Part shown: positions 35,440 through 55,404 of the stretch, one piece after another
How positions within the stretch are numbered: position 1 is the first letter of the stretch
How the letters are laid out: every line of letters begins with the position of its first letter
NCBI RefSeq assembly: GCF_011397635.1
Contig: NC_064773.1
Span: forward strand, 21,120,449-21,184,448
DNA: 64,000 nt
Origin: Epinephelus fuscoguttatus
Taxonomy: Eukaryota; Chordata; Actinopteri; Perciformes; Serranidae
Reading direction: 5' to 3'
Translations under genes and position numbers: made by a program
Notes under the pieces: model-generated
Seen by the model: the letters and a program-made list of their open reading frames with translations, nothing else
The model's database searches: none
What the model was told of the DNA's origin: nothing

Positions 35440-38400
35440 TCAACTGCAGCACAGCTGCTCCGACACCAGCAGGGTGTCGTAGCCGTAGATCTCCAGCAGG
35501 TGGAGCAGGAAGAGCCTGTCTCCGTGGGGATCCAGACCCATGGCCCTCACGCTCTCCTGGGTCAGCGTGGGATCGGAGCTCCCTGCCACCTCGCTGAGGG
35601 TCTGGAAAATCCTGTTGTTTTGCTCCAGGAAAAACCTGAATGAGTGAACATGTAGAAGGAAGTGTAGTAGTAGTAGTAGTGAGTAGTTAAATATGGCAAC
35701 TTAAATGTATTTGAACTTAGAAAGCAGACTTCATTTTGTGTCTCTATGCTGAACAGTAGCAGTGATAAGATGGAAGAAGCACAAAAGACACAGCACACAT
35801 CTGCCCTTTGTGAGACTGAATAAATACAGTTACTGTGAGAGGAGGACAAAGGTCAGGAGATTCTGTCAGGCTCATTACTTCCTTGATTCATTTTTTTTCT
35901 AAGCTGCCACTGTGCCGACTGTTCTCCTCATAAAAAGATCAAGTTGTATCAGCTCTGTGCACAGTGCTTAATCAGTAGTTATCACTCCACTGGCTGGGTA
36001 AATGAATCATGTTGTACTTACAGAATAAAGAGATCCTCTTCACTGGACACACAGTCTCCATTCTCCTCCTGGGAGTACAGCAACATCTGCCTACACACAC
36101 ACACACACACACACACATACACACACACAGTTTATTTCTAGCTGTTAACCTTTAAAAACACATGAGAGACTGCTCTACTTTTAATTTATACTAACATATG
36201 TAATGTGTCCTTGTGGTGGACATTGTGCCAGCAGCTTCGTGAGGCTGTACATAACACAGTGGTGCTTCGAGCTAAATGCTAATGTTACCGTGACAAAATG
36301 CTAATACGATGTTAAAGGTATACTATGAAGGATTTTTCTTTAAAAAATGTATGGACTCCCTCTCAACCATCACTTATGACCCACTAGAAGTGTGTTGCGG
36401 TGCATTTATCTGCAGAGACTCTGCCCTCTGCTTGGATTTTCTTATTTCTTCTTATGCTGTGGTCGTAAAGTATTTTATGTAGTTTGGGCTTCTTTTTAAG
36501 GAGATTTGGTAACAATAAGAAAAATGTAAAGCAACACCAGCCGTAGACTTTTGTAACATGTGAGCAGTAGTTCAGCTGTTAGAAGTGTTTCCTACCTCTG
36601 TTCTGTGAGTTTGCGATATTTCTCCCTGTCTGCGGTGCTGAGGCGGAGCAGAGGCTTCAGGCCGTCTCTGTAGGTCTTTACATTCTGATTGTCTACATAC
36701 ACATCGTACAGATCCTTCTTCTCCTCAAAGATCTTCTCAGTAGTGCCTAAAGAGGTAAGAAATACATGAGATGGTTTAATACCTGCTGAGGAATCAGACC
36801 AACAAGTCTTTTTTCAGTGTGGCTTTAACATGTTTCAAGCATCCACTTACACGCCACGTAGGAGAGCTCGTTCTCCAGGGCGCTGATGTCAGCCACGTTT
36901 ACGTAGAAGAACGGGCGGAACTCGGGCACGGCCACGCCGATCCCAGGGATGGAGATGTTTGCCAGGCAACAGCAGCAGTACACTGTGAGGGGAGAGGGGG
37001 TGGAGGGTGAAATGAGATAAATGATCCATGAGTGTGGGTGAGAAAGAGAGCAACACAGGATGTGAATGTGTGTATGACGTGTAGGCTGTCTCACTGATAC
37101 AGCTGGAGAGAAACTGGATGTACGCTGATGTGAAATCACAGTTGTCTGAATAAGTTTAATGGGCTCCAGAGCTGTAACAGATTGTGGAGACTTGAAGTAA
37201 AGTAAAAACATGAAAACAAACATTTTTCTTTTAGATTAAAGGAATATTTTGACACGTTGTGAAATACACATTTTAATATCTTGCAAAGAGAACGACAAAA
37301 ACAGGCAAACAACCACAAGGAGTCACAAAACCTTCAGACATAGAAAGGTAAACTGTTTCCACCTGTTTCCATTATTTGTGAAAAGCTAAGCTAACCAGCT
37401 GCTGGCTCCAGCTTTGTATTGAATTTAAAGTTTGATACCACAAAAGTGCTACCAAACATCTCATCTGACACTTGGCAAGAAAGTGAATATGCATAAACTC
37501 CCAAAATGTTGAACTATTCCTTTAAACTTCTGTAAAAATAAATCCATTCTCACCTCTGTAGCAGACCACACCCACAGGTGGAGGGGAGAAGATGAGGATG
37601 CGTCTGCGCAGCAGAGCCAGTTTCCACAGCACCATGATCTGCTCCCCAAAGAAGCGGATGAACTGGGACATACAGCCTGCAGGGTGGGTGATCTGGTCCA
37701 CAGGTATTCAGACACAGTGGTAAAAAAAAGTTACTGAGTCATATAGAGTAAAAAACAGCAGCTTACAAAGTTGTAGAACGGCCGCTTACCTTCATCTCAG
37801 GGTGCATGCTGTGGTTGATGGCAGCTCCCCAGGCATTGGCTGGACATGCAGTAACAACACCATCACCACTGGGGGGCAGAAGTGCTCTCTTGTCCTCATA
37901 GAAGGCCTCCAGGGGGGAGTAGTGGCCCGGGGACTGAAGCTGGAGCCTGGGGCACCAAAAAATAAGATTTTTTTTTTTGGACAAAATTCTAAACCTTAAA
38001 ATAAACCATTCTGGTTTTAAAATGGAGCCCTAACATGTGAAATGCATGTGGTTAACAGTCATTAATTAGTGCAAATGCAGCTATTTGTAATTCACATTTA
38101 TTTGGCCTGGAAACCCTCAGTGAATAACAACAGACTGGACTACAGTGAACTGCAGTGGGCTGGATGTCAGTCTGTGAAACAGTATGCTAACAAAGTACAG
38201 AAGAAAAACAGCTGGCTGAGTATGCCTGTAAAATGTGATGCTTTTTTGTGTTAAGGCTTCATTATTATTCTCTAAAACAGTGGTGGAAATATTTTCAGCC
38301 ATATGCCCCTTCACCAGTGCATAACATTATTGATAAAAACAAAAACAGGGAAAGAAAAGCCTCTATAAAGAGGTAAAATAAAACTAGGTAAATCCTATTA

Positions 38401-41400
38401 GAACATATTCTTCCTGCTACTGATGGTATTTTAGTGGTTCTGTTTTCACTTTCTTTTTCACTTCTTGCTCTATGTTTTCAGCTGTATTGCTATTATGTGT
38501 CAACCACAACTGGTTGCATTCATTTTAGCAGTTGACAGTTTACAGCAGTGAATGACTGCTTCAAAAAAAAAATGGATACTGAATATAACATTTGGTTTAT
38601 CAAACTTACACTTGCATTTTTCTAACTTATATCAAATTATTTTAAGCATGACTGGTATTTTTTAAACATGTACCCCCTAAAGTACTCCATTAAATGTTTG
38701 ACATGTTTGCTTGAAAAATGGCTTAAATTAATTTCTGATCAAAGTTAAAGTAGATTAAAATTCTGTAAATCAACTACTTGATCAGTTAAGTAATTGTTTC
38801 AGCAATAAATATGATCCTCCAGGCTAAAGGTTGAATTATAAACCAGGTTATAGGCAAGATCACTATTTAACTAATTAGAGATTTAGGTTTCCAACTGCAT
38901 GTAAGACCAGGGGTGATTCTAGGATCAGAGGTTTAGGGGTGCTGAGCACCCAGAGAGCTGCCTGGCCAGGCAAGATAAATTTTACTGTTTGGTACATTTT
39001 AACTCAATTTCATTCCCACATTTGTGAAAGAAAAGCACAACACTTTTTGGGAAAATCTGTGACTAAACCATCAAATCTGATAAAGGTTATTTAAATGCTG
39101 AGCCACAGCAAAAGAGGAATGGATTGGAATCATAAAAGAAACATATGGTAACCCTAATTTCTGGGGGAGGATAACTCCTTTTGATACAGCAGCTGCTAAA
39201 CATACACATAAACAGTATGTATGTTTCTGGAGTAAACCAGCCCCCTATAGTGAGTACTAAAAATACCAAAAATGGACCTTGGACTTATTTTTTGGACTTT
39301 TATTTGAAATGCAATGCACAACATGTAACATTAACATATTAACAGTAATTGACTTTTTCAGTGTTTGTCTCTCCCTTTTTCCTTCTTGTCTGTATTATAT
39401 AATACAAATACATAAATAAAAATATACTTCAATACACTTCAAAAAAATAAAAGTGCTTGAAATCTACAAAATAATAATAATAATAAATACACACAATAGG
39501 AGTTGTAATGTTAATGGGCATCCAGTCAGTTAGCTAGTCAGTAGCACCTTGGCTTTAATATTAACACATGCACATGACACAACAGCTAGCTTCTCTCATT
39601 CCAATTCAAACAGAGGACAGTGCTACTGACCACCTGTAACGTTTCCTAGCTAGAAAAAACGTCAGCTAACTCCTACCTAACAACATAAACAGTGACCTAC
39701 GATTAAATGCAGCAAAAATGAGGACTGGTAATAATAATAATGTGTTGGTATTGAGTGGTAGAAGTTAAGAAATGTGCCACATATCCTGGTTTAAGCCAGG
39801 TACTTACACCACTACTGCATATCACCCACTCTGGAAGGCAGCACATTGCTCTGTGCAGATAGAGCGCTCAGAGCCCGAGTCGGGGAAAGATGGGAGGGAT
39901 GGGGTGGATCAAACCCCATCCCTCTGTATGTGCTGCTGTATTTTTGTTGTTAAAATATTAGGTTGCAAACAAGCACTCTATGGTTTTGACACTTTTCTAG
40001 CTTGTTAAAAAGGGACATACAGAAAATAAATAAATAAATATCTCTCAAATTTTAGGGGTGCTGGGATTCAATGGGCTAGAAACGCCTGTGTGTAAGACTC
40101 ACATGCAGTGTTTTCTTACGTGTCACCAACTGTACCATGGGTTACATAGACATTTTAGGATTCTATACCAAGACACATCTCCATTAAACTCTCTTGTCCT
40201 TGTTAGCATTTTTTTTCCTGTAAAGCTAATTAGTTCTGCTAGCTGCAAGTGCCAGGAGAAGACTAACAAGAGAGTCAAAATCAGAAATGGAGGGAAGGAG
40301 AGATAGAGAGAAAAGAAAGGGAAAGTATCCATGAATTCCTAAATGTCTGAACCACCTCATGACGAACAGTGAGCCCTTTATGTAACTGCCATGGCAGTCA
40401 GCAGATGGGGAATCTGGAGCGAGCTACGAGGGGAATGATGAGTAAGGAGCATGACCGCTGCATGACTGGGGGCCAAGAGAGGCCAGAGTGTGGGAACTGA
40501 GGAGAGGGAAGAGAGGAGGAGGATCGAGGGAAGGCAGACAGGAATGTAGAGAGAGAGCTGTGTTCAAAGGGAAAGTTTAACATGGGTGTGACAAAGCATG
40601 GGGTGTAACACTGAAGTACACGAGTCTGCTCACACCAACAAGTTCTTAATTATTAATGGAGTTTAAAGATAAAGGAAGTGTAGCAGGGAAAGAAAACAGG
40701 AGTTATGGGAAGTGTGAGAGTGGTCTATTTGAGATGAGGGAAAAGAAAGAAGAACAGGAACTTGGCTATGAGGATTCAAAAAGCCCTTCTAGCAACCCCT
40801 AGTGACCATATGTGAACTTGCCTCTGGATTAACATTGCCATATGTGAAGCCTCTGACTAGTGGTAGTAGTGGTGGTGTCACAGGACGAACTCTTCGATTG
40901 AATAACTGAATTACTTGAAAGACATTTTGATAATTAATTAAAGCTGTAGTTGGTAACACCTCGATCAAAGTTAGGTAAGTTCTTCTGTTAGTTTCTTCTC
41001 TCTTCCCTCATCGAAATGAGCGAGTAGGGGAAGGTAGAGCGTACGGCCCGGTTCGGCAGGGGAGAGTTCAGTCTGCACAGACGTCTCTCCTTGGCTCTGC
41101 CTTCCCTTCGCTCCTTCTTACTTTTCTATCTACCTTTGCGATTTCCTACTCTTCTATCCATCAAACCCTTTGGCTCCCACTCAGACCCCCAGACGACACT
41201 ATTACTCCCACTCATAGTCTCAAGTATGTGCATCAGGGATTTTACCATCTAGTCCTAAAGTGAACCAATGCAGTAACAGAATCTTGATTAATATTTGATC
41301 AGTGCTGCCTAGTTTGACAGTTTGACCGCAGTTCACAAGCTGCGACTGACATAACTGACAGCCATGTAAGAGACTCCTTGGCTCTGATTGGTTGTTTTCA

Positions 41401-44400
41401 TTCAGGCGTGGTAGATTGCAAATGCCATTAGAAGCACTATTACCCCTTTTCCACTAAATGAGCTCTGGCTCTCACACCGGTTCTGTTCAGGACTCTTGAA
41501 ACCTTGGTGCTATCTAGCGCACCAGCCCATGTTTCCACCAGTTATGATCAGAACCCCGCAGATGTTTATTTTTATACTATTAACGAGACTACGGCATGCT
41601 CTTTTTTCCTAGGATTTCTCACTTAACATCTCTATTGTTGCCTTCTCCATCCTCTCTTTCCAATCTGTAGAAACTAACATGCCCACTGATGTCGTCACGA
41701 TTCGCACTTCAGGTCAAGAAAAACCTACTGTCGTTTGCTTCTAGCTGGGAACCAATTTTTCGGATACCAAACCAATTTTCCATTTGGTCAAAATGCTTTG
41801 AATGGTTTAAAATTAGGTTTAAACTTTTTCTACTATGGCATAAAGTTATTTATTTGATAAAAGTTACCAACTGCAGCTTTAATCATTTTGTATAATATGT
41901 CAAGCAAACAGCAGGTTCCAGCTTTTCAAAATGAGGTTTTACTCTTTTGACTACCAAACTCAACTATAAAGCCAACATGGGAAGTACTTAAAGTGTGTCG
42001 AAAAAACTGGAAATTGGACCATGTACACTTCCAAGATCTTGTGATATGTTTGTGACATTTTACAGAAGTTATTTTGAGCCTGTTGCTCGGTGAAAGTAAT
42101 ATTTCCTGTAATGTGCATCAGCAAACCACTCTGTTGTACAAACTAGCTCCTCTTACCTGACCTGGTGCTCCAGAAAGCTCATGTAGCGGTAGAGCAGGGT
42201 GTAGGAAGGTGACAGGATCCCTACCGACTTCATCCTCGCCCCCCTCTCCACCGTGCTCTCCACCGCCATGTTGGCAAAGCAGGCGAGGCCAAAGTAGCAG
42301 CCCTTCCGGAAGTAGCTGTGGATGGATGGAGGGATGGGAGAGGGAGAGAGGGAGACAGACGAAGCCATGAGTCATGAAAAGCAAAGGCACTGCCAGATGG
42401 CTGGGCTTTCTTTTCTTTTTTTTTTTGCCAGGCAACACTTTGTGTCGTTCTGTCCTGCCAGGAGGAGGACATGGGGCCGCATCCTAATACTCAACATTAC
42501 CTTCCTCCTCTTGGTTGTTGCCCTTCAGGTTGTACAGAAGGTGAACAACTTCCTCTATAGTGCAAATGCTTACATGAAGTCTGTGGTAACTCGGTGGGAG
42601 CCGCTGGCGATGGCTTTGAACTCCACTCCCTCCAGGTCCATGTCTTTGGGCAGACACCACTCCAGCATGTTTCCTATCACACCCACACAATATTAAAACA
42701 CACAGGCCAGCAGACAAGCACTGATAGAAGACCACACTGTAAATATATTATCAGCATTTCATTTAATGTTCATAAAAAAACAACAGGGACTGGATTCCTT
42801 GGAATTCATTATGTGTTGGACGCTGACGCTCGGGCGGCAGCTGAGCAAATACAGTCTGATAGGAGTGGGGAGACAGAGAAGGTGACTCAGCCTCTGTGGT
42901 TTTCAATCTAATCATTAGCTACACATATCAGTCAGTGGAGTCTCTGTAGAAATATGAGTTGTTTTGTCAGATCAAGCCTACAGGTCTGTATCATCCACCT
43001 GCGGCTTAACACAAGATGCTCCATTACCACTCTGACGGCTGGTATTGACTTTAAGTATTAAGCTTTAACTATCGTGCAGTGCAAAGTGCCTTTCAAAGCT
43101 GTTTCCTGTACAGAGGGACTGGTATTAAATGTTTTTTCATTATATATTTTACATCCTATTTGTGTACAAAGGCACAAAATCTGGATACTTTGATTTGTGA
43201 TGTATCATCAGGCTCTTGATGCTAGACTAAAGTCTGTAAGAAATTATCCCCAATTACTGTTTACTGTCAGCTCTCTATAGCATTATTACAGGTGAAGTAC
43301 TACAATTAATCCTACTCTATTAAACACTCTGCTTGTTCCAGCACAGTAAAGACAGTGGTGTAGTGGTAGCTGATGAGGCTGGTGTACTGCTAGGTAAATA
43401 GGTAGGTTACCGAGGAGGAAGTGGGTATACTCTCCTATATATTCCAATAGCTTTTTGGCTGATGGGTGGGTATACTATAAACGGACAGAAGGAGAGGAGG
43501 GTATACAGTACACCTGTATAAACCCTAGACGACACCACTGAGACTCAGAAATGTTCTAAGAGATCCTTAAGTCTCATTTCTTCACTTAAAAAAGAAACCT
43601 TTGGGATGTCTTGGCAGCATTGTTGCATGTCTTCACTTCCCTGACTTCCTGTCACTTCTCTGCTGTGCTCTCTAATCAAAAAGGTTAAGTTAAATACCCC
43701 CCCACAGCCCTGTGTTTTGGGTGGATTGCTCCTTTAAGTAAGCACAGGTGAGGCTTTCTTTCTGTAAGTAGAAATGGGGCAAACTTTTGTGATATCTTGC
43801 CAAAACACTGACACAATAATAGCCTACATTTTGTTTTGATGCTAAGGCGAATGCTGAGGTGTAGCGAAGGGTATATCCACCTCTTTTTCTGGCCATTTAC
43901 CCACCTATTGCCCAAATCACCATTGGAATATATAGGAGATTATACCCACTTACTCCTTGGTAACCTACCCATCTACCTTATAGTGCACCCACCTCATCAA
44001 CTACCATCACACCACTAGGCAGAGGTATATTTTCCTTGATATTTTAAAGATCCAGTGTGTAGGATTTGGGAGCACCTATTGGCCGAAATGGTATATAATA
44101 TTCATAACTATGTTTCCATTAGTTCATAATCACCTGAAAATGAGAACTGTTGTGTTTTTGTGACCTTAGAATTAGCTGTCTGTATCTACAAAGGGAGCGG
44201 GTCCTCTTATACAGAGGTCACCATGTTGTTTCTACAGTAGCCCAGCATGGACAAACTAAACACTGGCTCTAGACACTGCCATTTACGTTATCACATCGGC
44301 CACCGTAGTTTCCCTACATTCATGGGAGTTTCAGTTCTGCAGCCTCACTGCTAGGTACCACTTGATCCTACAAACTGGACCTTTAACATACGAGTGACCT

Positions 44401-45739
44401 TTGATACTTTAACATTTAGTAACATACTAAATAAAAGAACATGTTGTTCTCTACAGGTACACACATAATGATGTACCACAGCCAACTGTCTTGTAATATT
44501 TTATATGATTTACCTACTGTGCATTCTGTTAGTCTCATCATATCAGTACACTGCGAGCAATAACGTGTCCTGTTTTATCTTATCATGTGTTACCGTGTCA
44601 ATCCTGGCTCCGTTATTAAGAAAAGCTGTGGCATCAGCTCATTAGGGAAACATTATTGACTGTACAGACCAGGCATTGATCAGCTAATCTACCTGGAGTC
44701 TTGTAATTGAAGCCTTTTGTGCAAAGCCCCTATCAGATGGTGGTAGTGGGGGAGTACTAATGTCAGCGACCCTTCCACTGAGCAATTTTTTAAAGCACTG
44801 ATAACCTGTCATAACCTCACCCATGCTGCAAAATCAGAAAGCACCCATCTCCAGCCGATAGGGAATCTTCCCACTTGCAATGAACTCAGGGTTTTTTTTC
44901 CCCATCATTTTGAAACATTAAATCTTATGATTCTTAAATTAATCACCCCTCTAGGTGAGTAACCTGATTGGCTCCTGTTTCACAGGGGCTTATCTTGTCT
45001 TCAACATGCCCCTCATTAAAAATGTATAGGCCTGCCTGCTCTCTGCAGAAACGATCAGCTGATTGATCCCCATCACGGAACTCATCCTTACATGTCCGTT
45101 TCTGTAGTCAGGCGACAGATGGCTTTTAATCACGTCTCTAAACTTATGGCCAGGTCAGAGAGAGCCACACCTGTAGGAGAAGGTTCTGCAGACTTGGTAC
45201 AAACACGCGCTCTTCATATTTGGGCGTCAGACACAGGGATTGCCTGCATTAGACGAGACTTGGTTTATATTCTGTTTTCCTGTCTATAAACATGATCTTT
45301 TCTCTTTGTGTGTGTTGTGTAATAAAGCAATGATACTCCCATGTTGCATATTTGATGTCCCACCTGATCTGGTATTGAATGTAACGACAAAGACCGACAC
45401 AATCTGGTCCTTTTCCTCCCATTTCACCATCCTGTCCTCCAGCGACACCTCCCTCGATCCTGGATCCGTGAGATGCTCCTCGCTGTCGGGACGCAGGGTT
45501 TCATCCTTGCCCGCCGGGATGCTGGAGGTCGCGGGTGGGGCGCTGCAGCCGTCTGCGTTAGAGACAGACCTGCTGGGAGTGGGACCCCCTGGACTGCCGC
45601 TCCACCCAACACGGCTGTTGGAGGGGCTCGCCAGTCGGTCCTTGGCGTGGGGTGCCGCCGGTGCCGCTCCGCCGGGCTTCTCCGCAGACGGAACCTCCTC
45701 CCAGTCCAGCAGAGGGGCTCGGTCCGACCGCTCCACCAT
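35440..45739 (-). CDS. dennd11: DENN domain-containing protein 11 (LCHN/KIAA1147), nine exons
   Basis: Exons in transcript order: 45739-45364, 42673-42574, 42315-42157, 37946-37790, 37692-37554, 36982-36851, 36746-36596, 36090-36022 and 35635-35440, all GT-AG and in phase, giving 492 codons plus stop. Conserved blocks match human DENND11: [118 protein letters not shown] and the end [14 protein letters not shown]. Human protein: 455 residues; the fish one is longer in the low-complexity N-terminus (about 20-100). DENN proteins usually act on Rab GTPases; DENND11 itself is poorly understood and linked to neurite growth and recovery after ischaemia. The start has A at -3 and G at +4. It shares an upstream region with arl1, which runs the other way. 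Confidence 0.93.
36093..36130 (-). repeat. (GT)n on the dennd11 strand, directly at a 3' splice site
   Basis: The plus-strand (CA)n reads as (GT)n in the dennd11 transcript. It runs up to the AG of the acceptor of exon 36090-36022 (TGTGTGTAG then exon), leaving no pyrimidine tract in between. Confidence 0.92.
37236..37525. mobile_element. TTAA-flanked repeat, dennd11 intron
   Basis: It begins TTAAAGGAATATTTTGACA and ends with the inverted form TGTTGAACTATTCCTTTAA. This is a very common fish repeat with an internal block about CTGGCTCCAGCTTTGTATT. A partial copy lies in fgd4 intron 1 at about 16745-16960. Confidence 0.75.
38908..40090. mobile_element. Non-autonomous hAT-like element, dennd11 intron
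   Basis: Imperfect terminal inverted repeats (CAGGGGTGATTCTAG and CTAGAAACGCCTGTG) bound 1,183 bases. They are flanked by a perfect 8-base duplication tgtaagac (38900-38907 and 40091-40098). Both ends contain TTTAGGGGTGCTG in the same orientation. No transposase frame remains. Confidence 0.8.
40938..41882. mobile_element. TTAA-flanked DNA element, 945 bp, dennd11 intron
   Basis: It begins TTAAAGCTGTAGTTGGTAAC and ends GTTACCAACTGCAGCTTTAA, near-perfect inverted repeats with TTAA on both sides. The terminal AGCTGCA resembles that of the split element at 28047-33660, so the two may be related. No coding frame inside. Confidence 0.82.
43353..43540. mobile_element. CAGTGGTGTAGTGG-type MITE, copy A
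   Basis: It starts CAGTGGTGTAGTGGTAGCTG and ends GACGACACCACTG, short inverted ends around 188 bases in dennd11 intron 1. The first 95 bases match, in inverted orientation, the right part of copy B at 43838-44018. Confidence 0.7.
43838..44018. mobile_element. CAGTGGTGTAGTGG-type MITE, copy B, inverted
   Basis: Reading the minus strand from 44018, the sequence CTAGTGGTGTGATGGTAG and the following 80 bases parallel copy A (shared blocks GGTAGGTTACC, AGTGGGTATA and TCTCCTATATATTCCAAT). The far end is less clear. Confidence 0.6.
44044..44386. mobile_element. TTAA-flanked MITE, copy 2, dennd11 intron 1
   Basis: Same family as 23606-23907: starts TTAAAGATCCAGTGTGTAGG and ends CTACAAACTGGACCTTTAA. 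The block GAAATGGTATATAATATTCA is identical in both copies. Confidence 0.82.
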
Positions 45740-46448
45740 CCTGTCGGCGGTCCCGCCTCGTCAGTCTCACAGCGGATTGTAAATGATGTCTCAGCCGACG
45801 GGCACCAGGTCCATCCGTGGATAATTACACCTCAGAGCGAGTCCCGCATCGTAAAGTTCTTCTTAACTGTTGAGAACGGTTGCATTTTGCATCAAATTAA
45901 CGTCGCGAGACCAGCTTTCACATCTATCTTTATAATCTTTCTTCTCTGAGGTGATCATAAATTTGATGCTGTTGGGAGAGGGCAACTCCTTCGTCTAATG
46001 TGAGCTGCATTCAAAACAATTCACCAGTCGCTGTCACACTCTCTTTACTAGGAATAGTTATTGAACGTTTAGGAACACGGCACCGTTTTGGCTTCTTGAA
46101 TGTACCCTGCACCAGAGCATCGGGATGAATCTTGTCTTCCTGAGTAGCACTTTCGCTGGAAAGATTTATGTTTTTATAAAGAATGTTCACGTGTTAAAAA
46201 AATAAATACACTTAATATGTCAGATATATTTTTAAAATTTTGAAATTGTACCATTAATTGCTATTTGTCCATTTTACAGTTTAATATGGCTTTTTGAGTG
46301 AGTCGAATGTTGCGACGCAAAATCCAAGCGACGGTTGGTGACATAGTTCAGCGACACGCATAGACTGGCGACACGTCAACCACACGGAAGAAGGTGTCTG
46401 TCCAACCTGCCACTTTCCTGCTCACCGAAGGACCGTAGTCTTATCGAA
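45740..46448. promoter_or_regulatory. Shared dennd11/arl1 head-to-head promoter region
   Basis: Only 709 bases separate the two start codons, which face away from each other. The dennd11 side is GC-rich; the middle (about 46180-46280) is AT-rich. Near arl1 lie ACGTCA (46373-46378, CRE half-site) and CGGAAG (46385-46390, ETS core), common in housekeeping promoters. No TATA box in a convincing place. Both 5' UTRs lie here; start sites are inferred. Confidence 0.6.
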
Positions 46449-53738
<7,290 letters not shown>

Positions 53739-55404
53739 AGGCTCCCACCCATTCTGTATATACTCCTGACCTTTGACCCTCCTGTATGAAGCCTTGTGAC
53801 TGACCCCTCTCCACTGGACCTGTGATTGCACTCCTCCCCACCTCCAACCCACCTGAAGCCTTGGCTAAGCCCTCCCAATGCCTAACGCCTTTCAAGCCTG
53901 GGACTTACCAGTGAAGGCTGCAGTAATGTCTGGACTGGGCACACACACACATAAAGTCCCACGTCTCCCAGTGCTGGTGACACAAGTGAAGCTTTTCGAG
54001 AGCTGTATGACTTTAGCGATGGACAAGTTAGTATCTACACTTCTGTGTTATGAAAATGAAAAAAAAAAACCCTGACCACCTGTGAACTGATGTCTTAAGC
54101 ATTGCTAATTTTACAATTCCATTTTTAAGCATCAACACTGAAGTTATCACGGATTAAAAGGAATATGTAAATCAGGCTCTGTGAAAAGCGCATCTACTCT
54201 GACCCTCTGTAGCATTTCAAACATCAGGTGTCTTCACTGGACAACGTTAGCTTCATCTTCTCCCATAGGGGTGAAGCAGTTTGCATGTCGTGCAACCTGA
54301 AGATGATCAGTCATTGATGGGCATTTATGTCAGCAAGATGCAGTGAAGATCCACCAAGGGGCAGTGTTTTTCCATGAAGGCACAAATTTCATTCCTGCTC
54401 TTGAACTGCGCAACCAGAGACAGGGCCACATCATCACCGAGAAGCAGCTGCTTGATTACCCAACTAATTTTTTGATAGTATGCTGGACCATCCTTACCTC
54501 TCTGTAAACAGTTTGTAAAACATGTTCTGATTTACTTCTGGAAATTGCAAATTTGGACTCTGGAAAATTTGGACTTTGGAAAAAAAAGTACTCCCCATCC
54601 ACTACACGTCCTCTGGCCAAGTGTTACTGCAGCCTGGGCTGTTTTTGTACTATATAGTCAGGCAGATACGTTGTCATTGATTTCTATTGTGTTTTTTCTC
54701 CTCCTGTTCATTTGTGTTGTTCCCACTTTTTAAGAAAAATAATTTAGTAAGTAAAGTCTTTTCCATTGAAATCCCTGAGTGCAGCTTTGGCATATAAGTC
54801 ATTTAGTTACTGAACACTAATTGTATGCTCAAAGTTTTATGGTTGCATATTTATATCTGCTTGTACAGTGAAAATTATTCTTAGTAAAGATTGCTATTAG
54901 TGATTGTACCATTTTGTGTTGAGACTGATTTTTAAAATTGTGATATCAGCAGACGGATGATCGGTATACATGTCTGATCTTTTTTTTTAATTACAAAAGT
55001 TGTACATTGAACTGCACGGGATATAAATCTAAGTACAATTCTACACTTTGTTCACAGCAGGAAAATAAAAAATAGAGTTCATATGCAGTGAGTTCATTAG
55101 TGATACATCCTGCTGTGTTACAGATGACGTCTCTTTTCTAATTCCTTTAACACAAAGACGAAAGTTGGAAATCAAACAGAAGACCCCTCTTGTTCCAATG
55201 TGGTGTTTGCTTCATCAACTGATATTAAATAGAAAAGTAAATGTCTTTATGTAACATCATGAACTTGTGGAATCTGTGGCAAAGTTAACCCACAAGAATG
55301 TGGATATGTCCAGCTTAATCACAGGAGTCACTTTTCTGGGTGAGCTGGGCAGCTTTCATTCCCACCTTGCGTTCTTGAAAAACCGATGTAGCTGCCATCA
55401 TGGC
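53739..55404. other. arl1 3' UTR and utp20 3' UTR, converging
   Basis: arl1 (+) and utp20 (-) stop codons are 1.67 kb apart. A plus-strand AATAAA is at 55064-55069 and a minus-strand ATTAAA at 54986-54991 (TTTAAT on the plus strand). If both are used, the two transcripts overlap. Earlier plus-strand signals such as ATTAAA near 54154 are possible too. No other gene was seen. Confidence 0.5.

Noticed and set aside
36819-37010. Plus-strand frame of 63 codons
   Set aside because: It is the antisense shadow of dennd11 exon 36982-36851.
45240-45949. Plus-strand frames of 158-180 codons
   Set aside because: They are antisense to dennd11 exon 1 and its promoter, which is GC-rich. The minus-strand frame matches the DENND11 protein.
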